NCBI GenBank assembly: GCA_033807775.1
Contig: CM066313.1
Span: 91,149,484 to 91,213,483 of the forward strand
Length of the DNA: 64,000 nt
Source of the DNA: Saussurea involucrata
Lineage: Eukaryota; Streptophyta; Magnoliopsida; Asterales; Asteraceae
Reading direction: 5' to 3'
This document shows, piece by piece, positions 41,773 through 53,919 of the stretch; position 1 is the first letter of the stretch, and each line of letters begins with the position of its first letter. The translations under genes were made by a program, and so were the position numbers. Under the pieces are notes generated by a model. It had not been told where the DNA came from. It ran no database searches and worked only from the letters and a program-made list of their open reading frames with translations.

Positions 41773-44700
41773 TGGGTTAGACTTCGTCCCCGAAGTCTAC
41801 GTCCGCAAACAGCTCCTAATAACTCTCTGGCATTTGATGATTTCCCAAACTCAATCCACTTTCAAGCTTTAACCATTCTAAAGCTGCTCACAGTATACCC
41901 TACAGGATACTCGACTACGATCATTCCTACCCTTAACTGTCGATTAACTACCACGAATTCTAATAGACTCCAAAGATTTTCAATAAATTATATCAACAAA
42001 ACATCGACCCCCCTGCCGAACATCGGTCCAACCGATTACAATAACAAACATCGGCCACCTGTCGAACATCGTTCCAACCGATCACAATAACAAACATCGG
42101 CCACCCGCCGAACATCGGTCCAACCGATCACAATAACAAACATCGGCCACCCGCCGAACATCGGTCCAACCGATCACAATAACAAACATCGGCCACCCGC
42201 CGAACATCGGTCCAACCGATCACAATAACAAACATCGGCCACCCGCCGAACATCGGTCCAACCGATCACAATAACAAACATCGGCCACCCGCCGAACATC
42301 GGTCCAACCGATTACAGTAATAAACATCGGCCACCCGCCGAACATCGGTCCAACCGATTACAATAAATCACATAAGCGTGGTATTATCCTAGACACTAAC
42401 ACAAATAGATATCCCCCACAATCAAGTCAACTAACACACACGTAGGTCATTCCCTTAACCGATACTACCCGGCCTACATTACCAACACGCGTGGAATACC
42501 CAACCTCCCACCGTCGACGTATCCCCCACACTCGCTCTACAAAGCTAATTTATCTGAACCGAGGATACACCCTGACGCCTACCTCTCAGGTAACGCCTCA
42601 GGGCCCCTCATATCGGAATTACCTCTCAGGTAAGTGTCCACAACTATATCCTCCTAGCACCTACTAGAAAGCCTAGGCTATAACACTTGAACACCGGGGC
42701 CTCACCCCGAGATACCCAACCGACCACTACCAGCGACTGACTAACGTGCCTAAGGATCCAGAGCAAAACAGCCTACTCACAAGTGCCTATTCTGGATTGT
42801 CTCCCTCACCCAAACGGGTAGATACTCGACGTGCCATGAATGCCAAACGGTGCGACAAAACAATTCATCAACAAGACTCCACCTTGAGTCATTAAAACCG
42901 AGCAATTAACCCATGACTAATTCCAAGTCAAAACCGAGCAAAATGCACCACGCTTGCTAGACCCATAAGTCGGTCAAAAACGCGTTTAAATAAAGTCTAA
43001 GCAAGCAATACTCTAAAATCAGCATTAGTCCCAAACTCAACACGGGTTAAACAAAAGAGTTTTCCCAAAGGACTCACACCCTTAAAATTCTCAAAATGAC
43101 ACATAACACTTACAAGCGCATTTCCCAAATGGTTTACAAAATCATTTACAAAAATGTTTCAACGTCTAGATTTTTCATTTCAAAAAGACCGTAAGCAATA
43201 AAACTACTATTACCAGGTCGGTAGTTACGCAAAAATGGACACGCTCGTCCCTCATATGAAAATCATGTTGAAAATCATTTCATTGCAGCTTAGTTCACTC
43301 ACAAAACGTAAAGCGAAATAAATAATTTCTTTGAAAATGAACCGTCGCGGTTCTAGTATGAATTGACTCATGACATGTATTTAAAGTAACCGCTCGACCT
43401 TACACCGGGTGCGACAAAAGCGTGCACATAGTTTCAAAATCAGTCCCACGACGTTTGACCCCAAAATTCCTCTTTTTCAACATAAAATGTCGTGGCACAG
43501 GGTTCACTAACAAATCTTACGCGCGTCGGATAGTCATACAAAACGATGAAACGGTTTACAAATATATTTTTGTTAAAACACGACTGTCTCGTGTAAGTTT
43601 CAAACTTAAAGATAAAAACCAATCCGTTTCCATCATTTGAAATTATCGACTAAAATCTCATAAAATCTCAAAAGGTGGGGTTCTTTAAATCGATTTCCAA
43701 GATTTCCCCAAATGGTCACATAACAAATAAGATATGCACCTCGTGACGTTAAACCCACACGACTCGACATGCCGTAAAACAAAACTTATTTTAACCAAAT
43801 CACTCAATTAGCTTTATACAGACACCGTGGAATGTAACTTTTCGTCTCAACTCTAACATATGTGGAGGAGTTCCAATGTTAAATTCACTAGCCGTAGTCA
43901 CTTGCCCCACATTTTAAACACCACAAAACACGGATATCATCTTACCCGAAAGAACCGTTGGAAAAATAACGAAAATGAGACAAATTCTAACAAAGTTTGC
44001 ACTCCCGTGATAAAACGATTTCATACACTTTCAAAACCATATTTCAAAATCTTGTGTGTGTGCTGAGCAGTTCCCAAAATTCCAAAACACCGTCCATACA
44101 AAGATTTGAAACACAAGAATTTGTTAATGCAATCTTATTTTCAAAATAACTTCGTGCATGACTCATTCGGCATTCAACGTCTCGACCCCTACTACTCCGA
44201 AACTCTCCGGTCTACTATTGTCATCCAGACTTTTAAACCTCTTAAGGCAAGTTGGGAAATCACATCAAATCATCTTACGGGTTTTCCTCAAATCAAAGTC
44301 GGCTCTATGAGCCTATGACCCTAGCACAATCTTCCATCTTGGCCCGAAATGATCTGTTTACAACAAATATCATCCTTATCGTCACTCCAAGTGACTAATA
44401 TTAGAATCGTCTTTCTATTCCAACGACTACTAGTTTAGGACCTTCATCACTACCCCCAACGATCATCACCTCAAAACACTTCGAGTACACACCTGTACTA
44501 GTAGGTTTACTATAGTTGTTCCTCCTTGTGATGGCTATTCTGGGTAGACAATACAACACGTTATTAGCACATAATAACTCATACTAACAACACTCACGCT
44601 CAACTCCTTGGATTCCTCGTGACTTCCCCGACTCGAGCATTGATCCTGTGCTTCCGGTAGTAGGAGCTCTACTACTACCATCCACACCTATCATCGCCCG

Positions 44701-45478
44701 TTCCGAGTTCCATCCCAAGGGGTCCATGTAGTTTCTCGCCGAAACTATACACATATGCCCGCACCGGCATATGTACACACTCTTCCTAGCTCCCTAGGAA
44801 TTCCATCCAAACCACTACCCTTGCTACTGCCAAATCCCTAATAGCAAGCAGCAGACATGCAATACAGTGTAATAAGCACCAAGCAATTTAGCATACATAC
44901 TCCTATGTTCTAGAAAGCAATCTAGCACACGTACGCATACATAAACACCCTTCCCAGCTCTCTAGGAACTTCCTCTTATCCCACTACCCTTGCTACTACC
45001 GAATCCCTACTAATTATAACGGGTGACCTCGCGAATACCCGATTATATGCAGTGCGAAACAAATAGACAGTCGAATACAAGACTCTATCCTAGAACGGTT
45101 GGACTCAAACAAGAGCTGCGCAATAGAACTAAATCGAATATTCTAAGGCTATAAATCTCTTACTGCATACAACCTAGAGGGCATCCACTTAGTAACCTAT
45201 CATAATTAGCATAAATTCATAATAGCAAGTAGTTCAACATACAACATAGTGTCCACAACAGGCAATCTAGTATGCATACTCTATGATCTAGAAAGCAATA
45301 AAACACTAAGTGCTGTACCTTTTCCCCTAGCTCCGGCTGACTGTACACACTGCGCCATCGATCACCGTTTCTCAAACGGGTTTTCCTTTCTTTTATTTTC
45401 CAAAAATTTTAAAGAAATTTTTATAGCCGCAAACTTGAGATCAAACACACCGAGGTGCATTTGATTCAATCAAGCTGT
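41773..45478 (-). other. LARD interior, non-coding
   Basis: No retroelement protein motif in any frame; short ORFs only. Notable content is the 46-bp tandem repeat at 42001-42368 and two TACCT-CTC-AGGTA hairpins near 42580-42635 that resemble the units at 63.7 kb. The remainder (42660-45478) is unique-looking sequence, C-rich on the + strand, with the CTCAATCGAT-type low conservation expected of non-coding DNA. Confidence 0.7.
42001..42368. repeat. Eight tandem 46-bp units, each with ATCGGT-CCA-ACCGAT hairpin
   Basis: Consensus unit begins ACATCGGCCACCCGCCGAAC and continues with ATCGGTCCAACCGATCACA. Units 3-6 are nearly identical, while units 1, 2, 7 and 8 differ slightly. Each unit has two potential stems: CGGC/GCCG and ATCGGT/ACCGAT. 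Confidence 0.93.
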
Positions 45479-45490
45479 GCTCTGATATCA
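45479..45490 (-). promoter_or_regulatory. LARD primer-binding site
   Basis: The - strand reads TGATATCAGAGC, one base from the tRNA-iMet consensus, three bases from the 5' LTR. Confidence 0.8.
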
Positions 45491-45493
45491 AGT

Positions 45494-47928
45494 TGTAACG
45501 TCCCGAAAATTTCAAGCAAATTTTAAATTTTAAATAAACATTTCATTTATAACAACTCATTAAAATCCCAATGTTTCGTTTGCAAACTCATAATTAATAT
45601 CTTCATAATAAAAACCAGCAGAATAAACGTTTAATTATTAAAAACCATAAAGCAACCAGCTCTCCTCGCGCGCCAGTGTGTACTCGTCACGCCTTGGAGC
45701 CGCCCGTACCTGAAACCACAAACTATTGGGAAAGGGTAAACACGAAGCTTAGTGAATTCAAACACCATAAATAACACAGTTATTTCCACACCACCATAAA
45801 CAGATAATTGCACATAAACAACATACAAGTCTTCGAACAAATCATAGACGTGCATACTCACACCAACCCACCTAATAGGCAAACGTCGGTCCCACCGACC
45901 ACACGACAACCGTGCAAACGCAACCCGGCACCCCCGGGTTCATACGCCGCCCGCGTATACAACCTTCACAACCCGGCACCCCCGGGTTCATACGCCACCC
46001 TCGTATACAACCTTTGGCCCCACCAAGTCACTACGCTACCCGCATATAAAATCTCCGGCCCCGCCGGATCCTTGGTCCCACCAAGTTAACGTAACAACTT
46101 AGTATCAACTAGACACCCCACTATCTGGTTCCACAACACAATCACATAAAGCTACCACACACGTACTATAGCAATGATAAAACAACCGTTATTAGATCCG
46201 ACTAGACACCCCACGATTTAACCCCACACCACAAGCAAATAGAACTACCACACATACACACAACGTAATGTAAAAATAACCGACATTAGTTATAGTGAGA
46301 GAACTCACCTCGAATGCGCGCCTAGCTTAACAATACAATTCAAGCTTCACAATTACGGTCACTTCCCAGCACCTAAACGCATGTTAAAACGTGTCAATAC
46401 GAGACCCGGATCCTACGACACGACACACGCTTAAACCGTCACTAAAGCTATTTTCCGTTCTCACTAAACAGGTCTGTTCGGGACCTGTTTCGACCCCTTT
46501 AAACCCAGAAAATTCCCAATATTATTTCACGACCAGAAAGTACTCTGAGATAGGGTTTCAAGGACATATTATACGCCCCCTAACGATTTTTCTACAATTT
46601 ATTATGAATTAAATACGAACGATTACCAAAACTGCCAGTTTTCTGTCCAGCCTGCACAAACAGCCCAATACAGCCTAGCTACGGGCTTAATCAGACTTTT
46701 GGCAAAACACGAAAAACCTTCCCAATTCGATTTGGGAACTTTGGGCACCAATTCCACCTCAAAACGAGTTACGAGCAGAAAGTTATGGTCTACACAAAAC
46801 AGTGGCAGATTCCAGAATTTTACACATAAAAGGACAAATCACCGAACTTGCGACCACTTTTTCGCCCAGCTAGAGACCGAACCAGTTTTCCGCTAAAACA
46901 CGGAAAACGTGCCCGACCCCGAACTTGAACCGTGGGCGCCAGTTTCGGCTCAAACGGAGTTACGACGAAAAAGTTATGATCAAACGAAAACAGAAGCAGA
47001 AAAACGACGATTTTACATTAAATGACTAACTGCTGTAAAACGACCACTTTTTCACCAAGCTAGAGGCTGAACCAGATTTCCGCTAAAACACGGAAAATGT
47101 GCCCGACCCAGAACGTGAACCGTGGGCACCAGTTTCGACTCAATCCGAGTTACGACGAGAAAGTTGTGGTTGACGCAAAACAGTGGCAGAAAACGTTTTC
47201 ACATAAAATGACGATTTTATAAAAACGATTCGCGTTCGGCTTAACGGTTCGGGTTGCAACTAGGGCTGGACAACCCACGCACCACCCACTGCCACCTCCG
47301 GCAGTGGTGGTCGGCGGCGGCGGCAGCCACCGCCGGTGGTGGTTTCACGGCGACACGAAAGAAACAAACAAGGGGGAAAACACTTACCTACGACGAAGAA
47401 ACGATCACTCGCGTCCTTTCTCTCGCTCCTCGCTGCTCTCTCTCTCTTCGCTGCTCCTCTCTCTCTCTTCGCCGGCGAGACCAGCGGCGGTGCTGGTGGT
47501 TTAGGGCGGCAACTAGGAAAAAAAGGGAAGATGGTGTTTGGTGTGTGGCTTAAGAGAGAAGAAAACTAGAAGGGAAGGGGGGGGGGGGGTTTCCGGCCGA
47601 CGAACACAAAAACAAGGAACAAGGGTGCCGTAGGGTTTTATGATGTTCTCTTTTCTTTTTTTCTTTTTTGTTCTTCACGCCACAAACACCCACAAATACC
47701 TATGGATTTCCGTTTTTTATGAACTGCATGGGCCAAAGGCCAAATCTTTTGGCCATTTAACACCTTTAGTCCCTCAACTACCCTCCTTCTTGCAAACTAA
47801 CCAAAAGTTTTAATACTTTAACGATTAGGACTAACTCGACTAACCCCGATAACGGAAACCACAAAAAAATCAACCTTAAAAGAAAAGAATTAATAAAGGA
47901 AATTACATACCGGGACACAGGCTTTACA
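45494..47928 (-). repeat. 5' LTR of the LARD (2435 bp)
   Basis: Partner of 39331-41759 with the same internal order; differences are scattered single bases plus G-run (47578-47589) and T-run length changes. The stem-loop at 45736-45750 has one substitution (TAAAC instead of TAAGC). Confidence 0.92.
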
Positions 47929-48054
47929 GTATGTCTACACATCTTACCATGACAGGAACATACCCGATTCCATGAGTATGACTAACATTCAGAAAGTCAT
48001 ATCATCACATTAGAGAGCCTACTACGAGTCATTATAGATTCTAGATTATCATGT

Positions 48055-48340
48055 CCAAGAAATTACAATTTACTTTATGCCTATTTCTTGGAATGGAAGT
48101 AGAGATTACAATTTACTTTATGCCCATCTCTTACCTTCCCATAGAAATCAGGAATTACAATTACTTTATGCCTATTCCAAGATTTATACTCACAATACGA
48201 AATGAGAATTACAATTTACTTTATGCCTATTCCTCATTTCTCATCACCTTACGAAATGGGAATTACAAGTTACTTTATGCCTATTCCTCATTTCAGGTCA
48301 ACGGGAAATACAAGTTACTTTATGCCTATTTCACGTTACA
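48055..48340. repeat. Hairpin array, family X copy 2
   Basis: Six units with centre TACAATTTACTTTATGCCT or a variant. Arms: CCAAGAAAT/ATTTCTTGG (48055-48063 with 48083-48091); AGAGAT/ATCTCT; AATCAGGAAT/ATTCCAAGATT; GAAATGAGAAT/ATTCCTCATTTC; GAAATGGGAAT/ATTCCTCATTTC; AACGGGAAAT/ATTTCACGTT. The centre differs from copy 1 in the same way in every unit. Confidence 0.85.
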
Positions 48341-49352
48341 AATACTGCCAGTGCCTATGGATCCATTACACTTACTAGTGTATATGCATAACAACATAAC
48401 ACGCAACATCTAGTATCATAGTCTCAATGCTAAGAATGCTAGATAACCTATCATATCCTTATCCTCATATGCCCCCCCTTCGGTGACTTAGCACGGGGGT
48501 TCCGGATCAGGAGTAACCGAACATCAAAGGTTTCCGGACACCACAACTATCCGGACATCACAACTTACCGGACACCAAACCTATCCCGATGTTACTGGAA
48601 ACATATACAATCCGGATGACATCCGGAAACTGAAGTAATCCGGATACCATCCGGTAACTATTTCATTCAGGAACTTAGATACTTACCGGATATCTTCTCT
48701 ACCGGAAACCAACGAAATGGAATTACCGGACACTATCAAATTTGTCCGGTAACTTCGACCTGTTTACCATATTTCCAATCCAGATCGATCTCTGTTCCAC
48801 CCAGCTTATTTCACCCGTAACCATTCAGCTCCCATACAGTTAATATTATCATCCTACTGATTAATTTGAAAGAAAAACATCAATTTTAAACAAAAGAAGA
48901 ATGAACTCACCTGTATGAAGTTGACCCACTTTCTTCTGCAATAATCCAAAATCAAACCTGAATCCAAGGTTTATAACCAACCTAGAAACCAAACTTTACT
49001 TAGACTATTAATAAATCAGTTGGGATTTGAAAAGGATTCATAAATCTTACCAAAATCATATTGCTCTTTCTCTTCTTCTTTCTCTCTGCTCTTGACCGAC
49101 TCCATCACAAAAGGATTGAGATATTTTCTCAATTCAGCTGACCCTCACCTTATCTATACCCAACTTTCATTAAATGACCAACCACACCCTCAAATTCCAA
49201 TTTTCAATATTTACCTATACTTTGGTCAATTTAAATATCAACCCCTTTGAGTTTTACATTTTACGAAAAGTCCAAAACTTAGACTAAAATACAAATCGAC
49301 CCCATTCATATTTAAATACAAAAATAATGGAAATTCGAGGTGTTAGAGAAAC

Positions 49353-49836
49353 AACTCGAGACCCGAATGAAGAATAAAGGAGTCCACACAGGATGTGGCC
49401 CAGAGAAAATCATCTCACGTTGCTTTTAATTCCAAGAAAAACAATTTTGTTTCTAATGACACACAATGACGGTCACTCTACTGACGAGAACAACGTGATT
49501 CTGTCTCACCGATCGTCGCATCCGTCGGTGAATGCCCGTGACCTAGATGAGGAACTTCTTCCAAGGAGTCTTCATCTTGCCCTTGCTGACAACAATCATC
49601 ACTTGGACCTTAGTGTTGATTTTGACCACCGCATCATCTTGGAGATCATCCTCTTCGCACAACTCTCACTAAGGTAGTTACTGTTCCACTTATATACCTT
49701 CAGCATTTTTGGCACACATTGCAGTTCCACCCAGTCCACCGACGAGGCCAACACTTTACTGCCAAAGTCGATCACTTCGACGTTCACCTGACCCTACGCA
49801 GACTTCGTCGAGCTCTAAAGTGCTGACTTTGAAGAC
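49353..49836 (+). pseudogene. Element E, decayed coding remnant between gag and 3' ORFs
   Basis: Continues from the gag end across the solo-LTR insertion: one frame spans the junction and then meets a TGA near 49372. Short open pieces follow (e.g. 49393-49677). No protease, integrase or RT motif is visible. Confidence 0.45.
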
Positions 49837-50586
49837 ATGGTTCCGGAAGAACAATTATTTGCTGACATCCAAAGTTTGGGATACCAAGACACACGCAACC
49901 TAGATCTTACCAGTTCCTCCAAATTCCAGCGAAGATTCCTACCACCAGTCTGGTACACTCTTTGCTCTGTCATCAATCGCTGCATGACCTCAAAACAAAC
50001 CGGCCTTGATAAATGCAACCTAGCGACTCTCAGAATGTTCCATGCTGTTGCTTTCAACCGACGCATAGACTATCCAGTTATCCTATGGAACGAGCTGATA
50101 GAGTTAGTCGCGGACAAGACCAGACCAATCAAGAACCGGAATTTCGTGCCCTATCAGAGATTCTTCCAGATCATAATTCATCAGATCATGGAAGGTAATC
50201 AGGAAATCCCGAGATGACCCAACGCAGTCCACAACCCGAGCCAATGGATGCACTTCCAGAAGATGCCAGCTCAGATCGAATTTGTCCATATTGCCGTGAT
50301 ACCCGAAGATGTTCTAGCTAATGCCGACCAGCAGTCTGCGGTTGTTAGACAGTATCAGATAGATAATGCACAGATGGTCCAGCCAGAACCAGACGGACCT
50401 GCCCACGGTGCCAACCAATTAGGAGGTGAGGGTCTAAATGTCGAGCAGGTTCAGGACACGGGGTTCCTGACACGGAGAGGTAAGGAGAATTGTAAGAAAG
50501 AGAGTAGGGAATGTGGAGAGGACTGCTGGTTAGGCATCTACTTCCAGAGCTACACAAGCTGTCAGAGTCCAAGTATTTGCGGATGA
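49837..50586 (+). pseudogene. Element E 3' ORF 1, post-pol retroelement domain
   Basis: ATG 49837; in-frame TGA at 50215-50217; then open to 50586. The first 126 codons include LPPVWYTLCSVINRCMTSK, and FVPYQRFFQIIIHQ comes further on. This resembles a domain found downstream of pol in many Asteraceae copia polyproteins (recalled, not searched). Function unknown; an envelope-like role has been proposed for such ORFs in related elements, but nothing here shows a signal peptide or membrane segment. An acidic Ser/Asp/Glu piece (50594-50785) follows after a frame change. Confidence 0.55.
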
Positions 50587-51038
50587 TGTATCATTGGATT
50601 CAGAAGACGGTGCTGATTATGTACCATCTGCTTCCTCTTCCGAAGATGAAGCACCTACCCAACCCAGAAACGATGATGATGGTAACTCCGACTCCGATTC
50701 CGACCATGATCCTGATGCTGATTTAATTCCAAGACATGTAGGTCGGAGACAACAAATAGAAAGTTCTGATGCTGATTCCACTTGAAACATCGGACTCTCC
50801 GGCGATAGTGGAGTCATAAAGAGGGAATAGGGAGTTACAGTAGAAAATATTGATGTGAGCCGAGAGACGGGAAAAAAAGAAATGGGAGAGACTGAGACAG
50901 GGTCACACAAAGTTATAACTAGTGACCCTCCCCAAACCGTTCTCAGTCGGGTAGCCACATCCACTGCCAACGAGCGTTCGTCGCCGTTGCGCATTAAACA
51001 AGACATGGTGGACCCAGCCATGCAGTGCACAACCGCTA

Positions 51039-52201
51039 TTGGCACAAACGCTATCGGCAACACATTCGGTGTCTGCCGGTATTGAACAAGGTAGGCTCCT
51101 GCCCCGGCCACCGAACTTTATTCCGCGCACATCGAGTCTAGTGCCTTTTGGAAGAACTACCTTTCCTAGGACACGAGCGCCGGAATTTCATCAAGTTATG
51201 GGCTTTCGTGCCCCAACCGGAACACCCAGAGTGAGGCCGCCATTCGTTGGTGCCCCGCGAGGATCGGGTGGAAGACCTGTCATTGCTTACAATATGCCAG
51301 CTTTGAACACAGGCAGTACAGTTGTTTCAACTGATACTTTAACCGAAAACCTAAGTGGTTCGGGCGTTAGATCAATTTTCCCTAATATGCCACTTGAAAA
51401 GGTTGTTGCTATGCTAGGCCCGCCCCCGCACTACATCACTCTACCGCTTCTAAATGCAGCATTGGCCTCGATCAACACATCCTACAAAAAACACCGTCAG
51501 GCAATGCAAGTGACCGTTGACAGACTTGCAAATGAAGTGAGCAGAGCTATTAAAGGAAAAGGGGTAGCAGAATCTTCGGCGACTCCACAGAATCAACCAT
51601 CCAATTCCCCACCCAGATCCCAACCACCACCATCACAACCATTACACACAATTCCTACCCATCAGCTCAAATCAGAGCTGTTAGCCCGTTTACTCGCCCA
51701 AGAATCACAGTGGTCGAACACGCGTGTGGTTTCCAGGCTCAAGGCTCCAAAAGACGTAGACATGATGACCAGGATGACCCTGATCAGCATGAGGGGGAGA
51801 AGAGAGCCAGAGTTGGAGAATCCAGTGGTGCAAATGCTGAAAACGTTGGTGGATCAAATCAGGTAGCAGAAACAGAGGGGGCAGAGGGGGCAAGTGGACA
51901 GGAAACAAATGTGGTCCAGGTTGATGATGATACAGTTCTAGCTGATGTCATAACCAGGGTTGAAAAGCCTTCGGTTGTTGACGATAGAATAAAAGAGGAA
52001 ATGATGGTTGATGGTATGCTGAATGATTATATCTACATAGATTCTGAGGAAGAGCCGGAGGCAACAACTTTTCAGATCAAAGAAGAGATAGATGACATCT
52101 TTAATATCACTGGGGATCCAGTGATTGCTTCTGATTCCGATGATGATACTCCTCAACCGCAACAACAAAATGACCAAGGTACAAGCTCTTCAGCTCAATA
52201 G
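51039..52201 (+). pseudogene. Element E 3' ORF 2, Pro-rich then acidic region
   Basis: An open frame 51039-51866 carries Arg/Pro-rich sequence, a PPPHYITLPLL motif and a Pro/Gln/Ser stretch. A frame change near 51710-51860 leads into an acidic frame ending at 52201, with a basic KRRRHDDQ patch and a (D/E)-rich tail. After the TAG at 52199-52201 a short homologous-looking frame continues to about 52330. No known fold recognised. Confidence 0.5.
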
Positions 52202-52398
52202 GCTGCAGAGGCTCCAGTGAATAATGATGGAAGGATAAGAGATCCAATCCTTGAAGCTGAACTCAGATTATATCAGGAGGTGATTGATGCTGAACCAGGG
52301 TATGTTGCAATTGGAGAAAGGGTGAGAATCTGATTCCGTTCCAAGAAAGCATCAGAAAAGATTTGTTTGTAAAGGACATTTAGAGGATCAACTTAGAA

Positions 52399-53145
52399 AA
52401 GGTGTACGGGATTGAGAACTGGTCGTCTCTTCACAAGATCGAATTTCTGCATATGAACAACAAGGACTTGGAGACTGATGTTGTAAGGTCTGACAAAGTG
52501 ATTGTGAAGGTCTTGAAGATAGAGTCATATCGGCTACTCAATGTCTGGTACCCTCAGTTCACAGTTAGAAGATCTGATGACACCGAATACGTTTTTTCAG
52601 AAGCCGACTTCAAGAGTCTGAAGCTGGATGATCTTATTAGCCTCTACTATTGCCTTGCTGGCATTCCTGATAAGCCAATTGAATAGTCTGCCACTTATCG
52701 GAGTGTCAAAAGGTTCATGCGGAATATTCTGAAATTTTCTTACCTTACAGATTTCCAAATGGCCTTAGAAGCTCATCAGACCCGAGTAAACCTCATAAGA
52801 CCAAACAGGCAACTGCAAGACATCCAAGGTATTCATGTCTACACTGTTTTGGAGAAACCTGATCTAGGAGTTGTATACTTTAATCAGGACATGAAGAAAA
52901 GATTCATGAGAATCTGTGAAGCAAACAAGTATAGTGACGGAACCTTCAAGATGATACAGGTCCATCTAGAGAGCAAGATGAGACTTGATGAAAGCGGGGA
53001 GGTGAAGCTCAAGGAAAAGGAGAAGAGGCTGATAAAACAAATCTTGGATGCTATCACCTACAGAAGAGAGTACCGGAACGCGTTGAGAAGATTCGAGATC
53101 ATCCTGGGAATCCGGAAAAAGCATGTGTTCCCGGTGAACGCTTAG
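52399..53145 (+). pseudogene. Element E 3' ORF 3, retroelement-associated C-terminal domain
   Basis: One frame with a single TAG at 52684-52686. The first part contains VRRSDDTEYVFSEADFKSL; the second has MALEAHQTRVNLIRPNRQL, a VVYFNQDMKKRFMRI segment and a basic C-terminus. It resembles a recurrent C-terminal domain of Asteraceae retroelement proteins (recalled, not searched). Biochemical role unknown. It ends 20 bases before the PPT. Confidence 0.55.
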
Positions 53146-53166
53146 ATCTGAAGCCTCTACATTGGT

Positions 53167-53180
53167 ACAAAGGGGGAGAT
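53167..53180 (+). promoter_or_regulatory. Element E polypurine tract
   Basis: ACAAAGGGGGAGAT directly precedes the 3' LTR. Confidence 0.85.
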
Positions 53181-53421
53181 TTTTAGTGCTCTGTTTAGCA
53201 CCTTGTACCAAGTAGAGGGGCTCAAGTGAAACTATCTGATTTGCAAACTATAAGTAGATTTTTCCCTTGTATTTTGCATTATGCCATTCCTTCCTACACA
53301 TACAAGTACACCATTGTTGCACTTTCCTCTCTAAATCACATTGTGTACTTGAAGATCTTAATATGAATATGGATGGCATCTTGAGCATATTGGTTGATTG
53401 AGTACTTGTTCTGGGATCACA
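53181..53421 (+). repeat. 3' LTR of element E (241 bp)
   Basis: The same as 34946-35186 except for a few bases; its first dinucleotide is TT instead of TG. Followed by TSD AAAAC. Confidence 0.9.
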
Positions 53422-53533
53422 AAAACAATTCAAAAATATCTATTTCGTACACTTATAGTTGCAATAACTTATATTTTAAAAGATTTATTGTTAAAGACAC
53501 TTCAAGTTTTACCTATTTCACATTACCTACTGA

Positions 53534-53919
53534 GAGCCTCTCCAACAGCTTCTCTAAAATAATGAAAAATGTAATTTTTTTCTCTATATTGCTCCAACAG
53601 CTTCTCTATATTGTTCTCGAAAATAGAGAAAACTAGAGAAAACTCAAAGTTTAGTAACTCTCTAAAACTTGTTAGGTGGAGAGAGAAATTACTTTTGTAT
53701 TCATTCCCACCAATAGGGTTGAGTTATTATTATTTTATATAAATTTTATTTAAAAAATGTATAAGGATGATAAATTTAAACAATATTTTAATAATATAAT
53801 GGATGTTGAAATATCTAAAATAGAGAATTTGTTGGAGCAAAATGTAATTTATTTTAGACATTTTTACTTTTAAGTCTTTATTATAAAAAAAAGTTATAAA
53901 GAATCTGTTAGAGATGCTC
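53534..53919. mobile_element. MITE with GAGCCTCTCCAACAG-type TIRs
   Basis: The left end GAGCCTCTCCAACAGCTTCT and inverted right end GAGCATCTCTAACAGATTCT agree over ~20 bases with a few mismatches. AT-rich, non-coding, with internal repeats of CTCCAACAGCTTCTCT. The TSD is unclear, so the superfamily (Harbinger or hAT) is not settled. The left neighbour 53427-53533 and right neighbour 53920-53996 are unassigned AT-rich DNA. Confidence 0.65.

Larger units (their letters stand above)
39331..47928 (-). mobile_element. Gene-less LTR retrotransposon (LARD-type), 8.6 kb
   Basis: LTRs of 2.43 kb (39331-41759 and 45494-47928), PPT next to the left one, PBS next to the right one, and a perfect TSD GTATG (39326-39330, 47929-47933). 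The 3.7 kb interior (41760-45493) has no gag, protease, RT or integrase. The LTRs are almost identical, so it moved recently using proteins supplied in trans. The donor element is unknown; the TGTAACG LTR start and PBS resemble gypsy elements here. Confidence 0.9.
38896..49347 (-). repeat. Family X solo LTR in element E, split by the LARD
   Basis: Pieces 38896-39330 and 47934-49347 together make about 1.85 kb. Ends TGTAACACCC and GGTGTTAGA, TSD GAAAC on both sides (38891-38895, 49348-49352). No internal sequence of its own is present, so it is a solo LTR left by LTR-LTR recombination. It carries the stem-loop (39217-39230), hairpin array (48055-48340) and TCCGG cluster (48500-48760) in the same order as 9760-11640. 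Confidence 0.88.
34946..53421 (+). mobile_element. Element E: pol-less LTR retroelement, interrupted by nested insertions
   Basis: Identical-length LTRs (241 bp), PBS-like site (35188-35200), gag-like gene, post-pol-type ORFs, PPT (53167-53180) and TSD AAAAC (34941-34945 and 53422-53426). Removing the 10.45 kb nested insertion leaves about 8 kb. The gag end runs directly into the 3' ORF region, and no protease, integrase, reverse transcriptase or RNase H motif was found. It must have been mobilised in trans, probably by a copia element. All its ORFs are now broken. Confidence 0.82.

Noticed and set aside
42001..42368. CRISPR-like regular array
   Set aside because: Direct tandem repeat with no unique spacers, inside a plant LTR element.
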